A stretch of 64,000 bases of DNA. It comes from Eutreptiella sp. 'Long Island Sound 2002' (Eukaryota > Euglenozoa > Euglenophyceae > Eutreptiales > Eutreptiaceae). Under the pieces are notes generated by a model. That model was not told the DNA's origin and did not search any database. It saw nothing but the letters and a program-made list of their open reading frames with translations. The stretch spans positions 57,385,355 to 57,449,354 of the forward strand of contig OZ038384.1 in NCBI GenBank assembly GCA_964036045.1, in the 5' to 3' direction. Positions 13,690 through 28,316 of this stretch are shown one piece after another. The position numbers and the translations under genes were made by a program. Within the stretch, counting starts at the first letter, position 1. Each line of letters begins with the position of its first letter.

Positions 13690-16600
13690 TACCGAAGCCC
13701 CGCCATAAGTGATGCATGTACCGAAGCCCCGCCATCCCTCATGCATGTACCAAAGCCCCGCCATACCTCATTCATGTACCAATGCCCCGCCATACCTCAT
13801 GCATGTACCAAAGCCCCGCCATACCTCATGCATGTACCGAAGCCCCGCCATCCCTCATGCATGTACCGAAGCCCCGCCATACCTCATGCATGTACCAAAG
13901 CCCTGCCATACCTCATGCATGTACCAATGCCCCGCCATACCTCATGCATGTACCAAAGCCCCGCCATCCGTCATGCATGTACCAAAGCCCCGCCATCCCT
14001 CATGCATGTACCGAGGCCCCGCCAGACCTCATGCACGTACCAAGGCCCCGCCATACCTCATGCATGTACCAAAGCCCCGCCACACCTCATGCATGTACCA
14101 AGGCCCCGCCATACCTCATGCATGTACCGAAGATCCGCCATAAGTCATGCATGTACCGAGGCCCCGCCATAGCTCATGCATGTACCAAAGCCCCGCCATA
14201 CCTCATGCATGTACCAAAGCCCCGCCATACCTCATGCATGTACCGAAGGCCCGCCACACCTCATGCAAGTACCAAAGCCCCGCCTTCCCTCGTGCATGTA
14301 CCAAAGCCCCGCCATACCTCATGCATGTACCAAAGCCCCGCCATACCTCATGCATGTACCAAAGCCCTGCCATACCTCATGCATGTACCAATGCCCCGCC
14401 ATACCTCATGCATGTACCAAAGCCCCGCCATCCGTCATGCATGTACCAAAGCCCCGCCATCCCTCATGCATGTACCGAGGCCCCGCCAGACCTCATGCAT
14501 GTACCAAGGCCCCGCCATACCTCATGCATGTACCAAAGCCCCGCCATACCTCATGCATGTACCAAGGCCCCGCCATACCTCATGCATGTACCGAAGATCC
14601 GCCATAAGTCATGCATGTACCGAGGCCCCGCCATAGCTCATGCATGTACCAAAGCCCCGCCATACCTCATGCATGTGCCGAAGCCCCGCCATACCTCATG
14701 CATGTACCGAAGGCCCGCCACACCTCATGCAAGTACCAAAGCCCCGCCTTCCCTCGTGCATGTACCAAAGCCCCGCCATCCCTCATGCATGTACCAATGC
14801 CCCGCCATACCTCATGCATGTACCGAAGCCCCGCCATACCTCATGCATGTACCAAATCCCCGCCATACCTCATGCATGTACCAAGGCCCCGCCATCCCTC
14901 ATGCGTGTACCAATGCACCGCCATACCTCATGCATGTACCAAAGCCCCGCCATACCTCATGCATGTACAAAAGCCCCGCCATACCTCATGCACGTACCAA
15001 GGCCTCACCATCCCTCATGCATGTACCGAAGCCCCGCCATACCTCATGCACGTACCAAAGCCCCGCCATACCTCATGCATGTACCGAAGCCCCGCCATCC
15101 CTCATGCATGTACCGAAGCCCCGCCATACCTCATGCATGTACCAAGACTCCGCCATCCCTCATGCATGTACCAATTCCCCGCCATACCTCATGCATGTAC
15201 CAAGGCCCCGCCATACCTCATGCATGAACCGAAGCTCCGCCATAAGTCATGCATGTACCTAGGCCCCGGCATACCTCAAGCATGTACCAAAGCCCCGCCA
15301 TACCTCATGCATGTACCAAAGCCCCGCCATACCTCATGCATGTACCGAAGGCCCGCCACACGTCAGGCATGTACCAAAGCCCCGCCTTCCCTCATGCATG
15401 TACCAAAGCCCCTCCATACCTCATGCATGTACCAAAGCCCCGCCATACATCATGCATGTACCGAAGCCCCGCCATACCTCATGCATGTACCAAAGCCCCG
15501 CCATACCTCATGCATGTACCAAAGCCCCGCCATACCTCATGCATGTACCAAGGCCCCGCCATACCTCATGCATGTACCAAAGCCCCGCCATACCTCATGC
15601 ATCTACCAAAGCCCCGCCATACCTCATGCATGTACCAAAGCCCCGCCATACCTCATGCATGTACCAAGGCCCCGCCATACCTCATGAATGTACCAAAGCC
15701 CCGCCATACCTCATGCATGTACCAAAGCGCCGCCATCCCTCATGCATGTACCGAAGCCCCGCCATACCTCATGCATGTACCGAAGCCCCGCCATACCTCA
15801 TGCATGTACCGAAGGCCCGCCATAAGTCATGCATGTACCGAAGCCCCGCCATTCCTCATGCATGTACCGAAGCCCCGCCATACCTCATGCATGTACCAAA
15901 GCGCCGCCATCCCTCATGCATGTACCAATGCCCCGCCATACCTCATGCATGTACCAAAGCCCTGCCATACCTCATGCATGTACCGAAGCCCCGCCATACC
16001 TCATGCATGTACCAAGGCCTCGCCATCCCTCATGCATGTACCAAAGCCCCGCCATACCTCATGCATGCACCAAGGCCCCGCCATACCTCATGCATGTACC
16101 GAAGCCCCGCCATAAGTCATGCATGTACCGAAGCCCCGCCATACCTCATGCATGTACCAAAGCCCCGCCATACCTCATGCATGTACCAATGCCCCGCCAT
16201 ACCTCTTGCATGTACCGAAGCCCCGCCATAAGTGATGCATGTACCGAAGCCCCGCCATCCCTCATGCATGTACCAAAGCCCCGCCATACCTCATGCATGT
16301 ACCAATGCCCCGCCATACCTCATGCATGTACCAAAGCCCCGCCATACCTCATGCATGTACCGAAGCCCCGCCATACCTCATGCATGTACCAAAGCCCCGC
16401 CATACCTCATGCATGTACCGAAGCCCCGCCATCCCTCATGCATGTACCGAAGCGCCGCCATACCTCATGCATGTACCAAAGCCCTGCCTTCCCTCATGCA
16501 TGTACCAATGCCCCGCCATACCTCATGCGTGTACCAAAGCCCCACCATCCGTCATGCATGTACCAAAGCCCCGCCATCCCTCATGCATGTACCAAGGCCA

Positions 16601-18170
16601 CGCCAGACCTCATGCATGTACCAAGGCCCCGCCATACCTCATGCATGTACCAAAGCCCCGCCACACCTCATGCATGTACCAAGGCCCCGCCATACCTCAT
16701 GCATGTACCGAAGATCCGCCATAAGTCATGCATGTACCGAGGCCCCGCCGTAGCTCATGCATGTACCAAAGCCCCGCCATACCTCATGCATGTACCGAAG
16801 CCCCGCCATACCTCATGCATGTACCGAAGGCCCGCCACACCTCATGCAAGTACCAAAGCCCCGCCTTCCCTCGTGCATGTACCAAAGCCCCGCCATCCCT
16901 CATGCATGTACCAATGCCCCGCCATACCTCATGCATGTACCGAAGCCCCGCCATACCTCATGCATGTACCACATCCCCGCCATACCTCATGCATGTACCA
17001 AGGCCCCGCCATCCCTCATGCGTGTACCAATGCACCGCCATACCTCATGCATGTACCAAAGCCCCGCCATAAGTCATGCATGTACCGAAGCCCCGCCATA
17101 CCTCATGCACGTACCAAGGCCTCGCCATCCCTCATGCATGTACCGAAGCCCCGCCATACCTCATGCATGTACCAAAGCCCCGCCATACCTCATGCATGTA
17201 CCGAAGCCCCGCCATTCCTCATGCATGTACCGAAGCCCCGCCATACCTCATGCATGTACCGAAGCCCCGCCATAAGTCATGCATGTACCGAAGCCCCGCC
17301 ATACCTCATGCATGTACCGAAGCCCCGCCATACCTCATGCATGTACCAAAGCCCTGCCATACCTCATGCATGTACCAAAGCCCCGCCATACCTCATGCAT
17401 ATACCAAAGCCCGGCCATCCCTCATGCATGTACCAATGTCCCGCCATACCTCATGCATGTACCAAAGCCCCGCCTTCCCTCATGCATGTACCAAAGCCCC
17501 TCCATACGTCATGCATGTACCAAAGCCCCGCCATACCTCATGCATGTACCGAAGCCCCGCCATACATCATGCATGTACCAAAGCCCCGCCATACCTCATG
17601 CATGTACCAAAGCCCCGCCATACCTCATGCATGTACCAAGGCCCCGCCATCCGTCATGCATGTACCAATGCACCGCCATACCTCATGCATGTACCAAGGC
17701 CCCGCCATACCTCATGCATGTACCAAAGCCCCGCCATACCTCATGCATGTACCAAGGCCCCGCCATACCTCATGCATGTACCAAAGCCCCGCCATACCTC
17801 ATGCATGTATCAAAGCGCCGCCATCCCTCATGCATGTACCGAAGCCCCGCCATACCTCATGCATGTACCGAAGCCCCGCCATACCTCATGCATGTACCGA
17901 AGCCCCGCCATAAGTCATGCATGTACCGAAGCCCCGCCATTCCTCATGCATGTACCGAAGCCCCGCCATACCTCATGCATGTACCGAAGCCCCGCCATCC
18001 CTCATGCATGTACCAATGCCCCGCCATACCTCATGCATGTACCAAAGCCCTGCCATACCTCATGCATGTACCGAAGCCCCGCCATACCTCATGCATGTAC
18101 CAAGGCCTCGCCATCCCTCATGCATGTACCAAAGCCCCGCCATACCTCATGCATGCACCAAGGCCCCGCC
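13690..18170 (+). repeat. Older higher-order copies sharing one variant block
   Basis: A recognisable variant block recurs at about 14147, 14611, 16728, 18671 and 20498. It is a CATAAGT unit, then GAGGCCCC, then CATAGCT/CATAACT/CGTAGCT, then GAAGGCCCGCCACACC, then CATGCAAGTACC, then CCTTCCCTCGTG. Successive offsets are 464 (16 units), 2117 (73), 1943 (67) and 1827 (63) bp. The copies here are more diverged from each other than the 1827-bp pair that follows, which suggests repeated rounds of amplification. Confidence 0.75.
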
Positions 18171-21100
18171 ATACCTCATGCATGTACCGAAGCCCCGCCA
18201 TACGTCATGCATGTACCGAAGCCCCGCCATACCTCATGCATGTACCAAAGCCCCGCCATACCTCATGCATGTACCAATGCCCCGCCATACCTCATGCATG
18301 TACCAAGGCCTCGCCATACCTCATGCATGTACCAAAGCCCCGCCATACCTCATGCATGTACCGAAGCCCCGCCATCCCTCATGCATGTACCGAAGCGCCG
18401 CCATACCTCATGCATGTACCAAAGCCCTGCCTTCCCTCATGCATGTACCAATGCCCCGCCATACCTCATGCATGTACCAAAGCCCCACCATCCGTCATGC
18501 ATGTACCAAAGCCCCGCCATCCCTCATGCATGTACTGAGGCCCCGCCAGACCTCATGCATGTACCAAGGCCCCGCCATACCTCATGCATGTACCAAAGCC
18601 CCGCCACACCTCATGCATGTACCAAGGCCCCGCCATACCTCATGCATGTACCGAAGATCCGCCATAAGTCATGCATGTACCGAGGCCCCGCCATAACTCA
18701 TGCATGTACCAAAGCCCCGCCATACCTCATGCATGTACCGAAGCCCCGCCATACCTCATGCATGTACCGAAGGCCCGCCACACCTCATGCAAGTACCAAA
18801 GCCCCGCCTTCCCTCGTGCATGTACCAAAGCCCCGCCATCCCTCACGCATGTACCAATGCCCCGCCATACCTCATGCATGTACCGAAGCCCCGCCATACC
18901 TCATGCATGTACCAAATCCCCGCCATACCTCATGCATGTACCAAGGCCCCGCCATCCCTCATGCGTGTACCAATGCACCGCCATACCTCATGCATGTACC
19001 AAAGCCCCGCCATAAGTCATGCATGTACCGAAGCCCCGCCATACCTCATGCACGTACCAAGGCCTCGCCATCCCTCATGCATGTACCGAAGCCCCGCCAT
19101 ACCTCATGCATGTACCAAAGCCCCGCCATACCTCATGCATGTACCGAAGCCCCGCCATCCCTCATGCATGTACCGAAGCCCCGCCATACCTCATGCATGT
19201 ACCGAAGCCCCGCCATAAGTCATCCATGTACCGAGGCCCCGCCATACCTCATGCATGTACCGAAGCCCGGCCATATCTCATGCATGTACCAAAGCCCTGC
19301 CATACCTCATGCATGTATCAAAGCCCCGCCATACCTCATGCATATACCAAAGCCCGGCCACCCCTCATGCATGTACCAATGTCCCGCCATACCTCATGCA
19401 TGTACCAAAGACCCGCCATACCTCATGCATGTACCAAAGCCCCGCCATACCTCATGCATGTACCGAAGCCCTGCCATACCTCATGCATGTACCAAGGCCC
19501 CGCCATACCTCATGCATGTACCGAAGCCCCGCCATACCTCATGCATGTACCGAAACACCGCCATACCTCATGCATGCACCAAAGCCCCGCCATACCTAAT
19601 GCATGTACAGAAGCCCCGGGAGACCTCATTCATGTACCAAGGCCCCGCCATACATCATGCATGTACCAAAGCCCCGCCATACCTCATGCATGTACCGAAG
19701 CCCCGCCATACCTCATGCATGTGACAAAGCCCCGCCATACCTCATGCATGTACCGAAGCCCGGCCATACCTCATGCATGTACCGAAGCCCCGCCATACCT
19801 CATGCATGTACCGAAGCCCCGCCATGCGTCGTGCATGTACCAAAGCCCCGCCATAAGTCATGCATGTACCGAAGCGCCGCCATACCTCATGCATGTACCA
19901 ATGCCCCGCCATACCTCATGCATGTACCAAAGCCCCGCCATACCTCATGCATGTACCAAAGCCCCGCCATACCTCATGCATGTACCAATGCCCCGCCATA
20001 CCTCATGCATGTACCGAAGCCCCGCCATAAGTGATGCATGTACCGAAGCCCCGCCATCCCTCATGCATGTACCAAAGCCCCGCCATACCTCATGCATGTA
20101 CCAATGCCCCGCCATACCTCATGCATGTACCAAGGCCTCGCCATACCTCATGCATGTACCAAAGCCCCGCCATACCTCATGCATGTACCGAAGCCCCGCC
20201 AGCCCTCATGCATGTACCGAAGCGCCGCCATACCTCATGCATGTACCAAAGCCCTGCCTTCCCTCATGCATGTACCAATGCCCCGCCATACCTCATGCAT
20301 GTACCAAAGCCCCACCATCCGTCATGCATGTACCAAAGCCGCGCCATCCCTCATGCATGTACTGAGGCCCCGCCAGACCTCATGCATGTACCAAGGCCCC
20401 GCCATACCTCATGCATGTACCAAAGCCCCGCCACACCTCATGCATGTACCAAGGCCCCGCCATACCTCATGCATGTACCGAAGATCCGCCATAAGTCATG
20501 CATGTACCGAGGCCCCGCCATAACTCATGCATGTACCAAAGCCCCGCCATACCTCATGCATGTACCGAAGCCCCGCCATACCTCATGCATGTACCGAAGG
20601 CCCGCCACACCTCATGCAAGTACCAAAGCCCCGCCTTCCCTCGTGCATGTACCAAAGCCCCGCCATCCCTCACGCATGTACCAATGCCCCGCCATACCTC
20701 ATGCATGTACCGAAGCCCCGCCATACCTCATGCATGTACCAAATCCCCGCCATACCTCATGCATGTACCAAGGCCCCGCCATCCCTCATGCGTGTACCAA
20801 TGCACCGCCATACCTCATGCATGTACCAAAGCCCCGCCATAAGTCATGCATGTACCGAAGCCCCGCCATACCTCATGCACGTACCAAGGCCTCGCCATCC
20901 CTCATGCATGTACCGAAGCCCCGCCATACCTCATGCATGTACCAAAGCCCCGCCATACCTCATGCATGTACCGAAGCCCCGCCATCCCTCATGCATGTAC
21001 CGAAGCCCCGCCATACCTCATGCATGTACCGAAGCCCCGCCATAAGTCATGCATGTACCGAAGCCCCGCCATACCTCATGCATGTACCGAAGCCCCGCCA

Positions 21101-21812
21101 TATCTCATGCATGTACCAAAGCCCTGCCATACCTCATGCATGTACCAAAGCCCCGCCATACCTCATGCATATACCAAAGCCCGGCCACCCCTCATGCATG
21201 TACCAATGTCCCGCCATACCTCATGCATGTACCAAAGACCCGCCATACCTCATGCATGTACCAAAGCCCCGCCATACCTCATGCATGTACCGAAGCCCCG
21301 CCATACCTCATGCATGTACCAAGGCCCCGCCATACCTCATGCATGTACCGAAGCCCCGCCATACCTCATGCATGTACCGAAACACCGCCATACCTCATGC
21401 ATGCACCAAAGCCCCGCCATACCTAATGCATGTACAGAAGCCCCGGGAGACCTCATTCATGTACCAAGGCCCCGCCATACATCATGCATGTACCAAAGCC
21501 CCGCCATACCTCATGCATGTACCGAAGCCCCGCCATACCTCATGCATGTGACAAAGCCCCGCCATACCTCATGCATGTACCGAAGCCCGGCCATACCTCA
21601 TGCATGTACCGAAGCCCCGCCATACCTCATGCATGTACCGAAGCCCCGCCATACGTCGTGCATGTACCAAAGCCCCGCCATAAGTCATGCATGTACCGAA
21701 GCGCCGCCATACCTCATGCATGTACCAATGCCCCGCCATACCTCATGCATGTACCAAAGCCCCGCCATACCTCATGCATGTACCAAAGCCCCGCCATACC
21801 TCATGCATGTAC
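18170..21812 (+). repeat. 1827-bp (63-unit) near-identical tandem duplication
   Basis: 18170-19985 matches 20000-21812 at a constant offset of 1827 bp. Order and identity of dozens of variant units agree, including CGGGAGACCTCATTC, a CATGTGACAAAG unit, GTCGTGCATG and ATATACCAAAGCCCGGCC. I noticed only scattered single-base differences, for example CATCCC/CAGCCC at 18385/20212 and CATGCGTCG/CATACGTCG near 19823/21650. It is the freshest duplication I found in the left array. Confidence 0.9.
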
Positions 21813-24800
21813 CAAGGCCCCGCCATACCTCATGCATGTACCAATGCACCGCCATACCTCATGCATGTACCGAAGCCCCGCCATACCTCATGCTTGTACC
21901 AAAGCCCTGCCATACCTCATGCATGTACCAATGCACCGCCATACCTCATGCATGTACCGAAGCCCCGCTATACCTCATGCATGTATCAAAGCCCCGCCAT
22001 ACCTAATGCATGTACCGAAGCCCCGCCAGACCTCATTCAGCTACCAAGGCCCCGCCATACCTCATGCATGTACCAATGCCCCGCCATACCTCATGCATGT
22101 GACAAGGCCCGGCCATACCTCATGCACGTACCAATGCCCCGCCATACCTCATGCATGTACCAAAGCCCCGCCTTACCTCATGCATGTACCACTGCCCCGC
22201 CATACCTCATGCATGTACCAAAGCCACGCCATACCTCATGCATGTACCAAAGCCCCGCCTTCCCTCATGCATGTACCAAAGCCCCGCCATACCTCATGCA
22301 TGTACCAATGCACCCCCATACCCCATGCATTTACCGAAGCCCCGCCATACCTCATGCATGTACCAAAGCCCCGGCATACCTCATGCATGTACCAATGCAC
22401 CGCCATACCTCATGCATGTACCGAAGCCCCGCCATACATCATGCATGTACCAAAGCCCCGCCATACCTAATGCATGTACCGAAGCCTCGCCAGACCTCAT
22501 TCAGGTACCAAGGCCCCGCCATACCTCATGCATGTACCGAAACCCCGCCATACCTCATGCATGTACCAATGCCCCGCCATACCTCATGCATGTACCAAAG
22601 CCACGCCATACCTCATGCATGTACCAAAGCCCCGCCATACCTCATGCATGTACCAAAGCGCCGCCATACCTCATGCATGTACCAATGCACCGCCATACCT
22701 CATGCATGTACCGAAGCCCCGCCATACCTGATGCATGTACCAAAGCCCCGGCATACCTCATGCATGTACCAATGCACCGCCATACCTCATGCATGTACCG
22801 AAGCCCCGCCATACCTCATGCATCTACCAAAGCCCCGCCATACCTAATGCATGTACCGAAGCCCCACCAGACCTCATTCAGGTACCAAGGCCCCGCCATA
22901 CCTCATGCATGTACCGAAACCCCGCCATACCTCATGCATATGACAAAGCCCCGCCATACCTCATGCATGTACCGAAGCCCCGCCATACCTCATGCATGTA
23001 CCAAAGCCCCGCCATCCCTCATGCATGTACCAAGGCCCCGCCATACCTCATGCATGTACCAAGGCGCCGCCATACCTCATGCATGTACCGAAGCTCCGCC
23101 ATAAGTCATGCATGTATCTAGGCCCCGCCATACCTCATGCATGTACCAAAGCTGCGCCATACCTCATGCATGTACCAAAGCCCCACCATACCTCATGCAT
23201 GTACCGAAGGCCCGCCATCCCTCATGCATGTACCGAAGCCCCGCCTTCCGTCATGCATGTACCAAAGCCCCGCCATCCCTCATGCATGTACCAATGCCCC
23301 ACCATACCTCATGCATGTACCGAAGCCCCGCCATACCTCATGCATGTACCAAAGCCCCGCCATACCTCATGCATGTACCAAGGCGGCGCCATCCCTCATG
23401 CATGTACCAAGGCCCCGCCATAGCTCATGCATGTACCAAAGCCCCGCCATACCTCATGCATGTACCAAAGCCACGCCATATCTCATGCATGTACCAAGGC
23501 CCCGCCATACCTCATGCATGTACCGAAGCTCCGCCATAAGTCATGCATGTATCTAGGCCCCGCCATACCTCATGCATGTACCAAAGACCCGCCATACCTC
23601 ATGCATGTACCAAAGCCCCGCCATACCTCATGCATGTACCGAAGGCCCGCCATCCCTCATGCATGTACCGAAGCCCCGCCTTTCGTCATGCATGTACCAA
23701 GGCCCCGCCATACCTCATGCATGTACCAATGCCCCGCCATACCTCATGCATGTACCGAAGCCCCGCCATACCTCATGCATGTACCAAGGCCCCGCCATAC
23801 CTCATGCATGTACCAAGGCGGCGCCATCCCTCATGCATGTACCAAGGCCCCGCCATACCTCATGCATGTACCAAAGCCCCGCCATACCTCATGCATGTAC
23901 CGAAGCCCCGCCATAAGTCATGCATGTACCGAAGCCCCGCCATACCCCATGCCTGTACCAATGCCCCGCCATACCTCATGCATGTACCAAAGCCCCGCCA
24001 TCCCTCATGCATGTACCAATGCCCCGCCATACCTCATGCATGTACCAAAGCCCCGCCATACCTCATGCATGTACCAAAGCCCCGCCATACCTCATGCATG
24101 TTACCAAAGCCCCGCCATACCTCATGCATGTACCGAAGCTCCGCCATACCTCATGCATGTACCAAGGCCCCGCCATACCTCATGCATGTACCGAAGCTCC
24201 GCCATACTTCATGCCTGTACCAAGGCCTCGCCATCCCCAATGCATGTTACCAAAGCCCCGCCATAAGTCATGCATGTACCGAAGCCCCGCCATACCTCAT
24301 GCATGTACCGAAGCCCCGCCATACTTCATGCATGTACCAAAGCCCCGCCATACCTCATGCATGCACCAATGCCCCGCCATCCCTCATGCATGTACCAAAG
24401 CCCCGCCATCCCTCATGCATGTACCAATGCCCCGCCATACCTCATGCATGTACCAAAGCCCCGCCATACCTCATGCATGTACCAAGGCCCCGCAATACCT
24501 CATGCATGTACCAAAGCTCCGCCATAAGTCATGCATGTACCTAGGCCCCGCCATAGCTCACGCATGTACCAAAGCCCCGCCATATCTCATGCATGTACCA
24601 AAGCCCCGCCATACCTCATGCATGTACCGAAGGCCCGCCACACCTCATGCGTGTACCAAAGCCCCGCCCTCCCTCATGCATGTACCAAAGCCCCGCCATC
24701 CGTCATGCATGTACCAAAGCCCCGCCATACCTCATGCGTGTACCAAAGCCCCGCCATACCTCATGCATGTACCAAATCCCCGCCATACCTCATGCATGTA

Positions 24801-25959
24801 CCAAGGCCCCGCCATCCCTCATGCATGTACCAAAGCCCCGCCATACCTCATGCATGTACCAAAGCCCCGCCATACCTCATGCATGTACCGAAGCCCCGCC
24901 ATACCTCATGCATGTACCAAAGCCCCGCCATACCTCATGCATGTACCAAAGCCCCGCCATACCTCATGCATGTACCGAAGCCCCGCCATCCCTCATGCAT
25001 GTACCAAGGCCTCGCCATCCCTCATGCATGTTACCAAAGCCCCGCCATACCTCATGCATGTACCAAGGCCCCGCCATACCTCATGCATGTACTGAAGCCC
25101 CGCCATTCCTCATGCATGTACCGAAGCCCCGCCATACCTCATGCATGTACCGAAGCCCCGCCATAAGTGATGCATGTACCGAAGCCCCGCCATACATCAT
25201 GCATGTACCGAAGCGCCGCCATACCTCATGCATGTACCAAAGCCCCGCCATACCTCATGCATGCACCAATGCCCCGCCATCCCTCATGCATGTACCAAAG
25301 CCCCGCCATACCTCATGCATGTACCAATGCCCCGCCATACCTCATGCATGTACCAAAGCCCCGCCATACCTAATGCATGTACCGAAGCCCCGCCAGACCT
25401 TATTCATGTACCAAGGCCCCGCCATACCTCATGCATGTACCAAAGCCCCGCCATACCTCATGCATGTACCGAAGCCCCGCCATACCTCATGCATGTGACA
25501 AAGCCCCGCCATACCTCATGGATGTACCGAAGCCCGGCCATGCCTCATGCATGTACCAAAGCCCCGCCATCCCTCATGCATGTACCAAAGCCACGCCATA
25601 CCTCATGCATGTACCAAGGCCCCGCCATACCTCATGCATGTACCAAAGCTCCGCCATACCTCATGCATGTACCGAAGGCCCGCCACACCTCATTCATGTA
25701 CCAAGGCCCCGCCATACCTCATGCATGTACCAAAGCCCCGCCATACCTCATGCATGTACCAATGCACCGCCATACCTCATTCATGTACCACGGCCCCGCC
25801 ATACCTCATGCATGTACCAAAGCCCCGCCATACATCATGCATGTACCGAAGCCCGGCCATACCTCATGCATGTACCAAAGCCCCGCCATCCCTCATGCAT
25901 GTACCAAAGCCAGGCCATACCTCATGCATGTACCAAGGCCCCGCCATACCTCATGCATG

Positions 25960-27900
25960 TACCAAAGCCCGGCCATACCTCATGCATGTACCAAAGCCCC
26001 GCCATACCTCATGCATGTACCGAAGCCCGGCCATACCTCATGCATGTACCGAAGCCTCGCCATCTGCCATGCATGTACCGAAGCCCCGCCATACCTCATG
26101 CATGTACCGAAGCCCCGCCATAAATTTTGCATGTACCGAAGCCCCGCCATACCTCATGCATGTATCAAAGCCCCGCCATACCTCATGCATGTACCAAAGC
26201 CCTGCCATACCTCATGCATGTACCAATGCCCCGCCATACCTCATGCATTTATCAAAGCCCCGCCTTACCTCATGCATGTACCAAGGCCCCGCCATACCTC
26301 ATGCATGTACCAAAGCCCCGCCATACCTCATGCATGTACCAAAGCCCCGCCATACCTCATGCATGCACCAAAGCCCCGCCATACCTCATGCATGTACCAA
26401 TGCCCCGCCATCCCTCATGCATGTACCGAAGCCCCGCCATACCTCATGCATGTGACAAAGCCCCGCCATACCTCAAGCATGTACCGAAGCCCGGCCATAC
26501 CTCATGCATGTACCGAAGCCCCGCCATCCCCCATGCATGTACCGAAGCCCCGCCATCCCTCATGCATGTACCAAAGCCCCGCCTTACCTCATGCATGTAC
26601 CAAAGCCCCGCCATCCCTCATGCATGTACCAAAGCCCCGCCATACCTCATGCATGTACCAAAGCCCCGCCATACCTCATGCATGTACCAAAGCCCCGCCA
26701 TACCTCATGCATGTACCAAGACCCCGCCATACCTCATGCATGTACCAAGGCCCCGCCATACATCATGCATGTACCAAGGCCCCGCCATACCTCATGCATG
26801 TACCAAAGCCCCGCCATACCTCATGCATGTACCAATGCACCGCCATACCTCATTCATGTACCAAGGCCCCGCCATACCTCATGCATGTACCAAAGCCCCG
26901 CCATACCTCATGCATCTACCGAAGCCCGGCCATACCTCATGCATGTACCAAAGCCCCGCCATCCCTCATGCATGTATCAACGCCAGGCCATACCTCATGC
27001 ATGTACCAAGGCCCCGCCATACCTCATGCATGTACCGAAGCTCCGCCATACCTCATGCATGTGATAAAGCCCCGCCATACCTCATGCATGTACCAAAGCC
27101 CGGCCATACCTCATGCATGTACCAAAGCCCCGCCATACCTCATGCATGTACCGAAGCCCGGCCATACCTCATGCATGTACCGAAGCCTCGCCATCCCCCA
27201 TGCATGTACCGAAGCCGCGCCATACCTCATGCATGTACCGAAGCCCCGCCATAAGTCATGCATGTACCGAAGCCCCGCCATACCTCATGCATGTATCAAA
27301 GCCCCGCCATACCTCATGCATGTACCAAACCCCTGCCATACCTCATGCATGTACCAATGCCCCGCCATACCTCATGCATTTACCAAAGCCCCGCCTTACC
27401 TCATGCATGTACCAAGGCCGCGCCATACCTCATGCATGTACCAAAGCCCCGCCATACCTCATGCATGTACCAAAGTCCCGCCATACCTCATGCATGCACC
27501 AAAGCCCCGCCATCCCTCATGCATGTACCAATGCCCCGCCATACCTCATGCATGTACCGAAGCCCCGCCATACCTCATGCATGTGACAAAGCCCCGCCAT
27601 ACCTCAAGCATGTACCGAAGCCCGGCCATACCTCATGCATGTACCGAAGCCCCGCCATCCCCCATGCATGTACCGAAGCACCGCCATACCTCATGCATGT
27701 ACCAAAGCCCCGCCTTACCTCATGCATGTACCAAAGCCCCGCCATCCCTCATGCATGTACCAAAGCCCCGCCATACCTCATGCATGTACCAAAGCCCCGC
27801 CATACCTCATGCATGTACCAAAGCCCCGCCATACCTCATGCATGTACCAAGGCCCCGCCATACCTCATGCATGTACCAAGGCCCCGCCATACCTCATGCA
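25960..27900 (+). repeat. 1131-bp (39-unit) duplication within the satellite
   Basis: 25960-26770 matches 27091-27900 at a 1131-bp offset. Both copies carry runs of AAAGCCCGGCC and GAAGCCCGGCC units, a GGCCTCGCC unit, a CATGCATTTA variant and a CATGTGACAAAG unit in the same order. A related run at 25845-25950 matches about 26921-27020 at a different offset (37 units), so the region has been rearranged more than once. Confidence 0.8.
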
Positions 27901-28300
27901 TGTACCTAGGCCCCGCCATACCTCATGCATGTACCAAAGCCCCGCCATACCTCATGCATTTATCAAAGCCGCGCCAGACCTCATGCATGTACCGAAGCCC
28001 CGCCATACCTCATGCATGTACCAAAGCCCCGCCATACCTCATGCATGTACCAATGCCACGCCATAGCTCACGCATGTACCGAAGCCCCGCCATAGCTCAT
28101 GCATGTACCGAAGCCCCCCCATACCTCATGCATGTACCAAAGCCGCGCCAGACCTCATGCATAGAACCGAAGCCAGGCCATACCTCATGCATGTACCAAA
28201 GCCCCGCCATCCCTCATGCATGTACCAAAGCCCCGCCATACCTCATGCATGTACCAAGGCCCCGCCATACCTAATGCATGTACCGAAGCTCCGCCATAAG

Positions 28301-28314
28301 TCATGCATGTACCT
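28301..28314 (+). repeat. 5' copy of 14-bp target-site duplication of island L
   Basis: The motif TCATGCATGTACCT sits at the end of the left array and is repeated at 37012-37025. It includes the uncommon CCT in place of CCA, found in only a minority of satellite units (ACCTAGG units). The next two bases (AT, 28315-28316) belong neither to the satellite nor to the terminus shared with island R, and could be untemplated additions. Confidence 0.8.
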
Positions 28315-28316
28315 AT

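Larger units (their letters stand above)
1..28314 (+). repeat. 29-bp tandem satellite array, forward orientation (about 976 units)
   Basis: Contiguous head-to-tail units with no spacers. Each unit has a constant core CATGCATGTACC, a variable triplet (mostly AAA, AAG, GAA or AAT), then GCCCCGCCATACCT. Common variants are CATCCCT, CTTCCCT, CACACCT, CATAGCT and CATAAGT after the CCCCGC block. The top strand is strongly C over G (about 12 C to 4 G per unit). The core includes the 8-bp palindrome CATGCATG and an 11-nt alternating pyrimidine-purine run. Rare units are 28 bp (a C missing, for example near 242, 537, 5850 and 6970), 30 bp (extra T in CATGTTACC near 24100, 24245 and 25029) or truncated (near 10090). 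The array runs off the left edge. I do not recognise the family by name. Confidence 0.97.

Noticed and set aside
1-28314. CRISPR array (29-bp repeats)
   Set aside because: Units abut directly with no spacers, number in the hundreds and vary internally. This is a eukaryotic-type satellite.
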